A stretch of DNA of 64,000 bases from Sphagnum magellanicum. Its lineage: Eukaryota > Streptophyta > Sphagnopsida > Sphagnales > Sphagnaceae. The notes below the pieces were generated by a model. That model was given only the letters and a program-made list of their open reading frames with translations. It ran no database searches and was not told where the DNA came from. The number at the start of each line of letters is the position of its first letter. The stretch's first letter is position 1. A program made the position numbers and the translations under genes. The stretch spans positions 5,952,001 through 6,016,000 of the forward strand of contig CM038919.1 in assembly GCA_021904315.1 (NCBI GenBank), read 5' to 3'. Of the stretch, positions 12,922-25,498 are shown piece by piece.

Positions 12922-14284
12922 CTGTCTCTAACATGACTTCGTCTCTTGTAAATATCCTAGAATTGTCAGTTCAGCGATATTGGTGTGACTCAAAACTGGA
13001 ATAGGCGGAGCATAACTTATAGCCTACCTCACAAAAGTGAGTGTTGCAACACTCACGTTTTTTAGTGGAAAACTTTGTTGTAAAGTGTACCCAGGTGGGG
13101 GAAAATCAAAGGTGTCACAAATGCACGTGATTTGAATGAACTCCATGCTATCAGAATGACGTGAAGCTGGGTGAAGCTTTTATTTGCAAAATCCAATTTA
13201 TCCAATTTATCCAGAGTACCTTTTCAGGTTCAGTAATAGTTAAGTTATACACATTTGTACAACAACTAGGATATCCAGTGTTCCTATGTGAACTTGTACA
13301 AAAGGTCATGTAACTTATCATCATTCTGCTTTAATTTAAAATGTAAACTCCAATGTTGATATTTTGAGAAAGTGGTTATCTCTCAACTTTAATGAACTCA
13401 ATTGGTGCATATGAGATTTGGGGTGCAAATTTTTGAAAGATAATATTTATTGTAAGTAGTAAGTACTTGTGCAATCCTCTGTCTGAAACTATACTCCCCT
13501 AGAATGAGTGTTGAATAAATTTTATTGAAGGTTTCAAGCAGTATTGTGAGGGTATTTGGTTTGGATTGTTAAGGTTCAAGTTATTATGACTTGAACCTGA
13601 GCTTGCACCTATTTGTTGGAACTGACACATGAACTGGATTGTGTAACTAATGTTTTTGCTAAATTTGGAATTAAAATCACAACCATGAATAATCTCTCTT
13701 AACACAATTCAAGTTCTTAACAAAAACCTAATTTTAATTTGTTATAAAACTTTGTATAAAGACAATCTCTATCATTGAGGAGTGTTTTGAACTGGGCCTC
13801 AAAGTTCTTGAATTTGAAAAAAAGATGTCAAAACCAAAACGAAAAGGTTTAAAAAATGAAAGAACTAGGGTCAAACCCACACCCACAGAATCTCCAACGA
13901 AATCTAAACTGTCATGGCCAGTTTTGGGTTCTACAGCAATTCTGGATTCGGTTCTTGGTCCAGCTTTCAATTACCCAGACCCCAATTGCACTAAATTTTG
14001 GAAAAATTGAAATTGAAACCAAATCTTTGAACCCAGCCTCTACTAGATCCCAAATATCGAAACTTGGCTGCAATTCTTCTCAATGTGCTGGTTTCTTATT
14101 TTCTAATAATTAAGTAAGATTTTTCACAGTTTTCAAGGCTGGTGGTAATATTTTTCCATTTCAAGGGTTTTGGGCACTGGGGCCACAAAAAGCAACCAGT
14201 AGAAATGGTACAAGGGTTTTTTGCGGGGACAAAAACAGCAAAAGTGGCCATAATTTGAAGGAAAAACGTCACATGTCGCCATCC

Positions 14285-14445
14285 TTAGACAATGAATTCG
14301 TACTGGTTGCTAGGACTATGCAGAAATGTTTTTTGAAAATCTGCTTTATTGTCTAACCTCTAGCCAAATGTGGCTCACCCCTCTTGTGGATGATGACCAG
14401 TACACCTACTTGACAAAAAACTTTTTAAAAACAAAACCCCTGATG
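14285..14445 (+). repeat. dispersed ~140-bp repeat, copy 2 of 3
   Basis: Same family as 10105-10240 and 34915-35070. It shares the ctagccaaatgtggctca block, gatgatgaccagtacacct, acttgacaaa and the aaacccctga tail. Non-coding. Confidence 0.55.
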
Positions 14446-14584
14446 TGAATGTAAAAACAAAAGTAGCAGGGAACGTTCCACATGACAAGCTCGGTGGCAT
14501 CATGACTTTGAGTGAGGAAACTGACCTCGCAAAATTGTGGAAAAGGTAGGTTGGAAAGATTTTATTAAAAAGTGCTTTACTTTG

Positions 14585-14656
14585 TTCCTGAGGCCATTCC
14601 TGGATTTTTGGGCAAGCCCTAGAGCGGACCTTCAAATCCAGGAGCGGCCTCAGGAA
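14585..14656. repeat. hairpin with 23-bp arms
   Basis: Arms 14585-14607 and 14634-14656 are complementary over about 23 bp with two mismatches (ttcctgaggcc pairs with ggcctcaggaa, and cctggattt with aaatccagg). The 26-bp loop itself contains gggcaagccc. No gene or transposon end could be tied to it. Confidence 0.7.
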
Positions 14657-16684
14657 AGTGCGTTCTCCTTTACATTGTACAACTTTAAAATGCTTGTTTG
14701 TTGGCTGTGTGAAAAGAGATGGAATGATACTTGGATTCGAATCCAAACCTTGAACCAAAGGTTAATGTACATGAAGAACCAGGTTCAGAACTTGACCTAG
14801 AAATTTCGCATGAATTTTTTTACAAACCAGTTGGAACCAGTGTTTTTTTTTGGAGCAAAATTTCACTTTTTTTTGACCCAAAATGAGGATTGACAAATCC
14901 CAGAAAGGGATTTTTTTTTGGTCCTGCCCCATTTTACCAAAGGACCCCCTGGGTTTTTTCGGTGTCATCGCGATGAAGACAATGCGCAAACATGTGTCAC
15001 CCCCCTGCCACCCCTGAGAAACTGACTAGTAACCAAACCCTCACCTTCAATTAATGTGGGTTGTCAGATTGCAGGTTTGTAGTCCGTTGATTTCACAACC
15101 CTAATGCTTGGTTGACATCCCATTTCGCCTTGCTTGGACACTTGTTAATTGCAACTACTAAGTTCTAGCATACTAAACTATAGTGTGCACAATGCACATT
15201 TGAGAGTTTCAAGTTTGGGCCTTGGGTGCAACAAGAAGGAGGTGGGCTGACGGTTTGACATTTCGGTTCCTTCATAATCTTCATAAAATCTTTTCTTCTC
15301 TCCTCTTTAAAGTTTGTTTTTAGCAATGATGAATGTTGTAATTGACCGTAGATTGGAGTTGTTGAGCTCTGAAAGATGTTGAACTTGAAACTTAGAGGGT
15401 CGGAGGTTGGACGCTAGAGATCAAGAGTTGACATTACAACAATCACTCATGATTCAGGAAGTTCCTAAACTAAACCCCTTTAAAAATTACTATGTTCTTC
15501 ATTTCATTTTCACTGTCCAAATTCTTGTTTTGTTGTTTTTTTTTGAATTGTTCAGACTCCATGTTTCAACCTCTTTTGTTTTGTTATGTCTTTGTCATGA
15601 TTTAAGCATCATGAATGATTCATGATTGGGTGTGCACTGTTTATTCAATTTTTTTGCTACAATGCACAATGCACATTGTGTAAATTGAGATTTGTGACTC
15701 ATTAACGTGAGTGTGTGACGCAAGTTGCATCATCAACTTGGAGTTTGGAGTTTGAATTACCATTGCTATGATTCGCATGGGGTTGGTGAATTGTTGACCA
15801 TTGATTTTTTGGTCCTAAACCACAAGATGTTTTTGAATTGAAGTTTAGTTCATTAAGTTCATAGTGGGGTAGATGCAAGCTACGGTGGTTCAAAAATGGC
15901 AAGAATCCCAATCCCAAAAGTACATATAAATAGAAAAATTAACATTAGAATGGAAAAAATATATTTAAAACCAATGTTTAATGGGCCCTATGTGATGATT
16001 AATCAATTAATAAAGTCCATATGAAAGACTACCCATTTAGAAAACTTTTTACTACACATGCTAGGGGGGAAAAAAATCAATCCAACAAAAAATGACCAAG
16101 ATTAGGACTTTTGAAAATAAGGCCCAAATTTGGTGATTCAAAAGTCCATAATTATTTGTTGGTTAAAGTTTTTGTTATAATTTTTCAATACATATTTTTT
16201 TTCCATCATGTATTATATATTGAGTCCTTATAAAAAATATTGAATGAAATCATAACAAAAAATGCATTTGAATGTTAATGTAAAACCTAGATTATAATCC
16301 ATATGTCTATTTTAAAAGTCCATTATTATATGATTGATGTATGTTTATTGAATTTCACCTTTCAATAAATATTTTTGTCAAATTGATGATTTTACAATGT
16401 GTTTGTGTCATTTGAATATAGTACACTCTGTGGAAAGTCCATAAAGATGCAAAAAGTGAGCCATTGTAATTTGCATCTACCCAGATTTGTGCATTATGCA
16501 CCTTCTTGTTTGCATTTTCTAGTGTGCACTTGTTGGTGTGCATTTTGCACTTACAAGTTATGCATGTTGCCAGTGAATTGACGATTAGTTCAAGTGTGAA
16601 GCCTTGAGGTAAGTATTTTAATCCTGAACCAAAAAACATTTTCAAATTTTCGAACATTGAATTTGCACCTTATTATTAGCATTG

Positions 16685-16769
16685 TTTACACTTGCTAGTG
16701 TGCATTGTTTGCATTTGTTGGTGTGCACTATTTGCACTTGCTAGTGTGCATTATCTACACTTGCTAGTT
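16685..16769 (+). repeat. 23-bp tandem repeat upstream of hAT copy B
   Basis: About 3.6 copies of a 23-bp unit built on cacttgctagtgtgcatt, starting at 16685, 16708, 16731 and 16754. Looser copies occur at 16490-16560. A plus-strand frame passes through and continues into the hAT B amino-terminal region, but the repeat itself is unlikely to code. Confidence 0.7.
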
Positions 16770-19700
16770 TTTACCATGGCTCTTTTAGTGTTGCCAAACA
16801 ATTTCAAATTTAAGTACTTCTTTGGTGTTCAAATTCTAGTGGAAAGTCTTGTCCCCCCCATTCTTAATTCTTGTGATGTATCAGAATCTAGCAACACAAG
16901 TGAGAAAAGAAACATTCCTTATGACTTTGAATTGCACTCTTCTTCACTTCAAATTTTTGACATAGATCTAAATGCCATGTTGCAAACTGTTGTTATTCAT
17001 GTTGATGATGAATTTGACCTAGCTTTTAAAAAACCTAAGAAGGTCGTGATTGATGAAAATTGTAAGTTTCAAGAGATTTGGGTTGTAAAAATGCCAAGGA
17101 TAAAGCCCATTTTAATGAAGTTGGGGTGGTTTCTATCATGAGATGTTATGTTTGTATCAGAATTAAAAGGAAGGAGAAAATTCTAGTTGTAAAGTGGGAT
17201 TTCATTGAAAAACATGTAGGTAAAAGAAAGGGTTTCAATGGTAAATGGATCATGGATCCAAAATGTATGCATGTGAAAAATGAGATTTTTTATGCTTAGT
17301 TTTTTACAACCATTGTCCTCCAACAACTAAATAATGGTCAAGTAGTGAAGGATAAATGAAAGTTCGTTCAGTTTGCAACTATTTTCAAATTATTGAATAA
17401 AGGTAAGGCAATGACTAATTATGAAGATTTATAGCCTTTGTATGAGTTTTTGAAATTTCAATTTCTCCCCAAAAAACGTTGCTCTAATAGGGCTAGTTGG
17501 GAGATTGCAAAGTACATACAAATTGAAGTTTTGAAGGTTACTAAACTTGTTGTCCAAAATTCCAAATTTATTTCTTTTACTTATGATGAGGTTATAGCCA
17601 TGGATAATGTAAGTTGGACTAATGTTCATGGTTACATTGTGTAGGATTGGTGTTAGATACCATTTTTGTTGAATGTGCAACAAGTGTTTTTTGGATCTAG
17701 GGTTAATAGCTTGATTTTACTAATCATGAACTCCTTGATGACACAAGGGAATTTGAAATAAGAGGACATTTTTCAGGGTGAAAGCACAATATGGTGACCC
17801 TCTTTGGGGTGTCAAATTGTACTACTTTCCAAGGATGTGCATGTTTGAATGTATTCCACTTCAAACTTTTGAAAGATTTTCACAATATTTTTGCATATTA
17901 TGTTAGAATATAACTTAAGCAAGAGATTAAAAAAGAAACTATTTCATTTCATTTTGTAAATTGGAAGATTGTAATATATTTGTGAAAATGAATGTAATGT
18001 ACATGTGTATTCAAAAACACAAATATATTCCAATTTTTAAAAAAAATTAAAAAATGAAAATTGAAGGTATATTGAACCATGTCATTTGACATAATATGAA
18101 CCATGTTCGGATACCATGTGACTAATTTGAAAAAACAATTCTCAAAAAATGAGTTTTTTAAACAAGGATGCAATAAATGTGTGGTAAATTGAAAATTTGA
18201 CAAATAATCACATCCATATAGAAGATGACAAACACAATTAGATGGGCCATTTTTTAAATTTCATTAAAATTGATTATTTTAATGACTAATGGAATCCTAA
18301 AGTTCATGTAGTCAAAACAAGATTGTGGCCCTATTATAATAATTTATATCATAAATATATTCATGGATCCTTCAATATAAATAATGAAAATTATTATTAT
18401 TTTAAAAATAATACTACATAACATTAGTTTTGTAAAACTAATTATTGTAGGGTTCAAAAACTAAAATTGATACCCAAAATTAAATGTACCATGCTTTTGG
18501 AACAATTATATTATATGTACTATAATGTTAAACCCAAACGTGTCCTGAAAAGGGTCACAATAGTGTGCTTTCACCCTTCAAGGTTGGTTTGTTTCAATGT
18601 TGATGGGGTAAACACTTTCCAAGGCTTGAGATTTGGGGTGACAACCTATATCCAATGATAATATGTTCCATTTGTTGTTGGTGTGCATTATATGGCTCAT
18701 TGGACAAACCTTGTAATACAAATTTTCTCCAGCCTACCTTTGGTTTTTCGAATTGAAAATTTGTTGCAATGCTTGTATGATTACTTTAGTCATAGACCCA
18801 AAAGGCATTTAGAGTTTACTAAATTGGCAAAGATAATGGAAACTAAAGGCAACAAAATTTTCTACAACATTGAAATTAGATGGATTTCTACGATCAATCT
18901 TGTCAAATGGGTGTTGTTCGAATACTGCACTCTCCTCATGAAAATGGTATTAAATGCTACCATCATACCCTCTTCTCAATCTAATTTATCTTTGCTCATT
19001 GATGTGGAAACTTTGTTGGGGTTGAATGCAATGATGCCACTGTTAGAGGCAATATGTTCCTTGATTAAGTTTGCACAATTAAGGGATGTTTGTCTATGAT
19101 TTCATAGTAGTAATGAAGATCTATGAAGGGGATGTGTATTGCATGTTCTGTGATAGTCAATTCTCTTTTGAGGGTGATGTGTTCATTAATTTCAAAGCTT
19201 TGATCAACATTGCCCATGATAACATTAATCTGCGTTGGATTATAGATTTGAACACATGCATTGATCATCTGGTTTTTGAATTTGTTAGCCAACACATTTG
19301 GGCCACATCTACAAATTAGATTGGTGCATTCGTTTTTGTTACAAGGGACATATATGGAAATGTTTGCATTTGTGAAACAATAATGTCAAAATGTTGACAC
19401 TTAACTTATTATAGAATTACAAGGCAGGTTACCTACCCAAGATCTTATGGATGCATTGGGAGTTATTTACCCACAATATTGGCTATAACCAGAACCTGAA
19501 AAAAAGGTCAATGCTCATTTGGAAATCATCAAGGCAACCTTTTATTAGCTTAAGAAGGTAAGACCTAATGAGGTATGGGTTCTAGCCTTGTTTTTTCCTC
19601 CTATTTTTGACCTTCAAAGATCTTTATTTGTTTTCACCATGACAAAGAATGCTAAGTTGGCAATGCAGAAACCTTTTGATGTCAACCCAGTAACCAAGTT

Positions 19701-19930
19701 GTGGAGAACCCTTAATTCTTAAATTCTTGAAGTCAAAATCTTGGAGTACATCAAGTTGGTTAAATTTGATGTTGTTTAAGTTATTGGTTCTATTGCAAAT
19801 GAATGTTGTTTTTCTACACTAAATTTCATGAAGATTAAACTAAAGAATAAATTAACCATGCATTTGGAGCTTGTGATTCGCATCTTTAGCCTGAAGACCT
19901 TTCCTTTTGGTGTACCAATTCAAAATTGGA
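16770..19930 (+). pseudogene. decayed hAT transposase with N-terminal zinc finger (copy B)
   Basis: Segments appear in transposase order. At 17040-17140 there is CKFQEIWVVKMP. After a frameshift, at 17140-17295, there is a zinc-finger-like block with CYVC, KILVVKWDFIEKHVGKRK and DPKCMHVKNE. At 18580-18660 there is a VDGVNTFQG block. At 18675-18960 there is VHYMAHWTNLV, RPKRHLEFTKLAKIMETKGN, IRWIST and YCTLLMKM. The C-terminal hAT dimerisation region, NECCFSTLNFMKIKLKNKL, is at 19795-19870 and is followed by FPFGVPIQ. Stops and frameshifts separate the blocks, so no transposase can be made. The same architecture is seen in copies C and D, which shows a local family rather than chance. Confidence 0.88.
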
Positions 19931-21469
19931 AGGACAATAAAATGCAATATGGTGCAAAATCTTGAGGCTTGAGGCCAATCTACATCCATTTTCTTTGTTT
20001 GGGTTTTTTTCTCATTCAATATAATTATCGATTAATAATTGTTTTTGTAGGTTAGGCTTTATGTTACAATGGGTACGGCCTTTTTTGGTCGGGGTTCAAT
20101 TCCCCCACATAATGATTAGCTTTAAAATAAACTTATAATAATAATAATTAGCAAAAAAAAAAAGTAAGGATGATGGATTGTAGCTACAAATTTAACTTAG
20201 GAGACCTAGAAGTTTCAAATTGGATTTGATCATTTTATTTCCTTTATTTAAAATAAATTACAAATTTTTAAACACATAGTTGGACAAATAGACATTCCAT
20301 GTGTCCATGTGGCGATTTTAACTCTAGTAAAGATTGGCAAATAACAAACTAATTAAAATTGAAAATTGAAAAAAAAACCTTTGGTTGGAACCATAACCAA
20401 AGGTTTGTCAAGTTGTAAATTAAAATTGAACCAAGACAAGAGGTTCTCTTTAGGTATTGGAACCAAACAATGTAAATCCAGATTCCAAACGCCTTGAACT
20501 ATTAACTTTTTTGTACCCTAATATTTTTTGGAAATGTTGCAATTTTCAAAATTGATTTATTCAAAGAATAATTTTTTTTGAAAGAAAGTGAAGAATCTAT
20601 AGGTTTTAGGAAAAAAAATTTCAACTTGAAATCTTGGCCATGTGATGAGATTTGAATATTGTTTCATTTTATGCAGTCCACTTTTTTGAGGTTATTTGAT
20701 AGGCATGTGAGAATGAAGTTGAACAAATCCAAAGGCTAATGGGAACCTTGAGAGTGAACAATATTTTTTCATTTGAAGTACCCTTCTTTCAATTCAAGGA
20801 TTTTTTTTGATTTGATAGAACCTTTGGTTTGGTTATAGATTATGCTTTTTCACATTACAAAACTTTCAATGATGTGTTTTTCAAAAAAAAATCCAAAGTG
20901 GGTTTAGTTTCAAACTGGATTTAATTCTATATATCTACATATAGCCCAAAATTGTTTTTTTTTAATAATTAATAATGTACAACCAATAAAAAATGACTAC
21001 CTATATTAACTATATGCCTAAACCAAAAAAAATAAAATAAAATGTGCATATTTGAGACACATTCCAAAAGTAAAAATTACATCCTTTGACAACCCCTAAG
21101 TTTGTCAAATGGTATTGAGGATAAATATTTTGTTGATTTTTGAAGTTGTAGCAAAATTCAACTAAAGGAGCATTCTTTATTTCTATGCATTTGAAGTTAA
21201 GAGAGGTGTGTGGGAGTTTGAGGATGGGACTAGAATGATAATGTTTATGCAAGTTCATGAACAAGTTAAATTTGCATAACCGAAATAAATATTAATAATC
21301 ACAAACAAATACATCTTCCTTCTATGCAAATTTGATTAATGCATGGACTATTTCTAACATGAACATCAAACATGAAAGAGAATTGAGTAAATTCACATTA
21401 CAAAGAATTTCAAAATTCACCATGGCAACCATGAAAGATGGATTATGTTTGGCCATGATTTTTACAACT
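19931..21469. other. AT-rich DNA, no gene seen
   Basis: Contains homopolymer runs and short broken frames only. A 54-bp segment near 20059-20112 has a tRNA B-box-like stretch but is too short for a tRNA. The left part of hAT copy C may extend into 21000-21470, but I could not recognise its carboxyl domain there. Confidence 0.5.
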
Positions 21470-22643
21470 AATGGCACATTATACATGGACATAACCTATT
21501 TAATTAGATTGAACATGCTAATCCAACATGTTCTTAGATTTTACAAAAACTTGTTCCCCTTCATTTTCATCAAATTTCCAAGCTTCAAAAACTCAAGGTG
21601 CCTTTTGGGGTTGTGAAAAAAAAAAAGAATAAAATGATTTAAACAAATCCTTGATGTGTTTCACAATAGGGATTTGAAACAAAGTTTCCACCACTAAATT
21701 GGTGTGATGTGTCATGTAGTGAATGCCTTCCAAATGAGGAACAAACTTATCTTGTATTTGGTGAATAACACCATGTTTCATCACTTGGAAAACATTTACA
21801 CCATTAGAAACAAATGACATCAATTTTGTAGCACCATCTTCATAAGAAACACATGCATGTTTTTTTAGAACATCCATAATAACCTTAGTGAAATTATCAA
21901 AACCTCTTCCTTAGTGACTTCTTTGAAAGAAATCTATATAGGCAAATGACACCAATCTTGAATGACATAATGATGGATTGAAACCTTTGATTAATTATTA
22001 ATCATTAATTATCAATCATGGTGACTTCATCATATTAAAAGGCAAGATCTATTTAAAACTTGCAATCATGTCTCACAGTTTCTTAACAATTTGCATGTGT
22101 AAGCATTCAATTATTATCTAATTGGTAGAATCACTCCAATGATTTTTGGGGTTTGTGGGAACATTGAAAAATCCAAATAATGATTTTATGGCCTCAAACT
22201 TTAGCATAAGTTGGCCATACTATAATAGATGCAAAATTATAGCAAAATGTTTTCCTTTCCTTCCCTTTTCCCCCTTCAGACGTCCTTGAATCACCTATTC
22301 CACAATGGAAATTGACTTCATTGAGAATATGTTACCTCAATTTTGGTTGGTTACATTTCTTGTTCACATAAAACTCCCTTTTCTTCTTGCCCAAATGTGG
22401 CATGTCCCAAACAACTTTTGTCTTTCTTGCATCCTTTTTAAGCACAAATAATTTTGAACCCAAAATAACATTGTTTCCCTTCACAATCCAACATACAATG
22501 TATTTCACACAATTAATTTTTTTGTGATCACTTTGAACATTTTTTCCCACAAAAATTGCATAGCTCAAATATTTTTGCACTTGTGAAAAAATCATAGCTT
22601 TTTTAGGTTTTTTCGACAATGGCTTGTTTCCTTCATTTGGCAA
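21470..22643 (-). pseudogene. decayed hAT transposase with N-terminal zinc finger (copy C)
   Basis: Reading the minus strand from 22643, the first frame gives a zinc-finger-like segment with CVKYIVCWIVKGN, KLFVLKKDARK and FYVNKKCNQPK. The frame at 21877-21593 carries KLMSFVSNGVNVFQ, FVPHLEGIHYMTHHTNLVV and PIVKHIKDLF, the central region of the same family as copies B and D. Weaker similarity (DENEGEQVFVKSK aligning with the METKGN block of copy B) continues to about 21500. Roughly 450 bp between the two blocks are scrambled. It lies in opposite orientation to copy B; the two differ enough in sequence to be separate insertions or very old duplicates. Confidence 0.82.
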
Positions 22644-22649
22644 ATGTGG

Positions 22650-24654
22650 ATGTCACACATGTTGGGTGCAATAGGAGAATGAAAGTGAACAAACCATTCA
22701 AGCACAACAATAGTATTCCATGATTGTTATGTTTCAATTTCAAGTTCGAATCAACCTTGTTTTTGTTTGAACTTGCTTCAAAAGATGGCATCGAATAAAA
22801 TTTAGGTAGGATTGCCAAATGACATGACTCATGAAGGTTTCAATTAGAGTTGAAAAAAAAGCAAGATGATCAATATCTACTTTACAATTCCCACTCCTTG
22901 TTGAACCCATGACATTCACATAATATATGACAAAAAGTTTCAAAGCAATTTCACAAATGTTAGAACACAAGACTAGAAAGAACATTTTAAATAAAAGCAA
23001 CAAAAACAAATAATCACCACAAGTAATGGAAGACAAAAAATTGCAATAGATTATGATTTTTTGGCAAAGGATCCATCATTCTTAGGGTTAGTTGGGGATC
23101 AACCTAGATTTAATAGTGCAAGTTGGTGATGGGTTCTATGCCACAACCAATTTCAATGGGCGATCTAGATTAGGGTTTACATTACATTGTGATAATCTTG
23201 CTTAGTAAACATGATGAAATATGGTGATTTGTTAAAAAAATTCAGCTTTTTTCCTTTAATAAATTTCACAAGGCACTTTCTTCCTTTGCTTTCTAGTGAT
23301 TCTTTACCAATAATAATATAAAAAGGCTGCTATGGACCATTCATTTGAAATTTCAAGATTCTTCATGGACTAGAGTTGGAGGGACCTTGAATAATTAAGG
23401 ATATAATCAGCTCAAATATGAAGAAATTTCACTATTAAATAATGCCAGACCAATTTTCTTCCAGCTTTTGGTCAGGAGCTGATTCTTTTTTTCAACTCGA
23501 AATTTTGAATTTTTTTTTCTCATGCAAATTTCTTATTTTTTGAATAATTTGCCAAATTTTTGTTTCACAAAATTGGAAAAAAAAAACTCTAGTCAGGGTC
23601 ATGAAAGGTTAATTTGCAGCATACACCATGGAAAGAAGTAAATTTCCATGAATCTTAAATCAACAGTCATTTTAGGGGTGATATAGCTCAGACAGAGGGT
23701 AGCACACAATATTGTCTTAGAATTTGAAACCCAAATCTCATATGTGGCAATTAAGTTGTTAAAGTTGAGATAACTGCTTTCTGAAAATATCAACATCGGA
23801 TAATTTTACATTTTCAATTAAAGCACAACCATACTAAAAATACACCTTTGGTACAAGTTCTCATAAGAATATTGAATATTGCAGATGTATATATATCTCT
23901 TAAAGTATATGTATATATTCAACTTTGGAGGGCACTTTATGTCCATGAATATGGTTCCCGGAATAGAGAAAGGATACTATGCCTCTTCCTGAAGAATGAG
24001 AGGGACCTTACGCTTACTTATGGTCATAAAATGCCTCCCACTTTTAAGGAGTAGGTGTAAAAAACTTCCCGAGTGATCTTGCTGTGTTTAGATCCATCAT
24101 GTAGCCAATGTCAATTACGTTGTTACTAGAGAGAGGAACAGACCCCCTCAGCCTTAGCCATAATTGTGCTTCTCAAAAGTATGAAATAGTCAGCTTTGAT
24201 ATATAACCTTGGTTTTCAAAAAATCTGAAAAAAATCAAAAAATCATCCATAGAATCAGCTGTTCTTTATGAAATTCTTTCAAGACAACTGTCAGCTCCTT
24301 AGGGATTTGAAATACCGAGGAAGAATGATTCTCCGATTCTGATTATTTTTAGAAGAAATTCTGGAACTGATGCAGGTTCTTTAATTCTGGAACTTTTAAA
24401 AATCCAGAACCAATGGATCATTATAATTTCAAATAACTACACAACACTAATCATAAACATTAATCGCCTCAGTGCTCTATGAGGATAGAGCTGATGGGGA
24501 GCGGGAGGGGGGGCAGGGGGTATATTACACATTACCAAAATAAGGACACCACCCTAGGGCTTCAGTAATCTATACTTTCTGGTGGGTATCCAAAATTTGG
24601 TTAACTAATGCTGGACCTCATAATCTTGCACAAAACTTATATATATACAGATAT
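22650..24654. other. intergenic DNA, no gene seen
   Basis: Short frames on both strands lack motifs. There is a G-rich run at about 24497-24520 and TATA-rich stretches near 23885-23920. Nothing else can be supported. Confidence 0.5.
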
Positions 24655-25089
24655 AATTTGATGAATTGGATTTTGCAAATAAACAGCTTCACATCATTTT
24701 AATACCATGGAGTTCACTCAACGTTCATTCAAAGCACGTGCACTTTTGACACTCTTGATTTCCCCTCCCACCCGGCGTACATTTCGCATTAAAGTTTTCC
24801 ACCCAAAAAAGTGAGGGTCGCAACACTCAGGCTGCAAGCTATGCTCCACCTATTCCAGTTTTGAGTCACACCAATATCGCTTAAGTGACACTTGTATGAA
24901 ATTCATAAGAGACAGTGTTCTGTTGAGGACACGTGTACAGAATAAAAATTTTGAAAATTTTTCATCATAATCCGACTCTGATTTTAGTTTGGTAGCAAAT
25001 TTTTAACTAGTTTTTTTGAACATTTAGATAGGCTTCCAAAAATCCTGTCACCATTTAATGCTAAATCCCTCTTGGGATGCTATCCAGTG

Positions 25090-25238
25090 ACGCTGCATGT
25101 GGAAGAGAAAGTCATGACTCCTGAGGGTGTGCGGCAGGTACATAATTTAATTCACCTTGTTTCTCACGGAATTGATCCCGATGACGTGGGTCTGATCAAA
25201 AAGCTTGCTATGGGTAGTGGCTGCTGCTGCACATAAAT
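25090..25238 (+). pseudogene. C-terminal exon remnant upstream of the thaumatin-like gene
   Basis: The plus-strand frame reads PVTLHVEEKVMTPEGVRQ, then IHLVSHGIDPDDVGLIKKL, and ends in a run of Cys before a TAA at 25236-25238. A cag|gta at the VRQ point could be a splice donor, so the exon may be composite. It is the inverted paralogue of 11866-12090 and ends about 260 bp before the thaumatin-like start codon, on the same strand. Neither product nor family is recognised. Confidence 0.4.
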
Positions 25239-25317
25239 ATCTTATGGTGTCTAGCTACTCCCAACAAGTCCCATTCAACTTCATTGTGAGCATACACAGT
25301 CCACTGTTACTTGTTAC

Positions 25318-25457
25318 TGCACTTGATCTAGCTAGATTTGTACCCAGCTCATACTTCTTATACTCTTATAAGAAGCCACTTTGTAGTGCACTTGATCTAA
25401 GCTAGCTAGTTAGATCTGTTGTACCCAGCTCACACTTTCTTACTCTTACAAGCTTCT
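25318..25457 (+). promoter_or_regulatory. tandemly duplicated promoter segment of the thaumatin-like gene
   Basis: Two copies about 69 bp long start with tgcacttgatcta at 25318 and 25387 and share gtacccagctca and a ttcttactctta-type block. Copy 1 contains TATAAG at 25367, about 130 bp before the ATG at 25499, a plausible TATA box; the matching place in copy 2 has lost it. The assignment as a promoter is inferred from position. Confidence 0.45.
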
Positions 25458-25498
25458 TTCGCCCTGCCTGCAGCTGGTGCATTTCATCTGTGACTGCA

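Larger units (their letters stand above)
10250..13205 (-). repeat. left arm of a large diverged inverted duplication
   Basis: Read as reverse complement, this arm matches 24655-28770 block by block. 10255-10400 pairs with 28620-28770, 10440-10510 with 28555-28615, 10975-11140 with 27890-28080, the 32-bp array at 11144-11520 with 27550-27895, 11866-11960 with 25150-25240, and 12955-13205 with 24655-24890. The copies differ by many substitutions and indels, so the duplication is old. This arm is about 1.2 kb shorter because the exons of the thaumatin-like gene are absent. Confidence 0.75.
13206..16684. other. intergenic spacer with a short repeat and a hairpin
   Basis: No gene is supported. 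Short frames here (for example at 13825-14010 and 14375-14758) overlap on both strands and lack motifs. The stretch holds the second copy of the dispersed ~140-bp repeat (14285-14445) and a strong hairpin at 14585-14656. Degenerate 20-25-bp repeats of a gtgtgcattttgcac type begin around 16470. Confidence 0.5.

Noticed and set aside
13825-14758. Several 60-127-codon frames on both strands
   Set aside because: They overlap one another, lack motifs and fall in repeat-like DNA.
20059-20112. tRNA-like segment with a B-box-like ggttcaattcc and complementary ends
   Set aside because: Only 54 nt long, no proper D arm and a 6-nt anticodon loop; at best a tRNA-derived repeat fragment.
16770-22643. hAT copies B and C as inner arms of one giant palindrome
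   Set aside because: They are inverted and roughly centred between the outer arms, but their sequences differ far more than expected for the same duplication; independent insertion is simpler.
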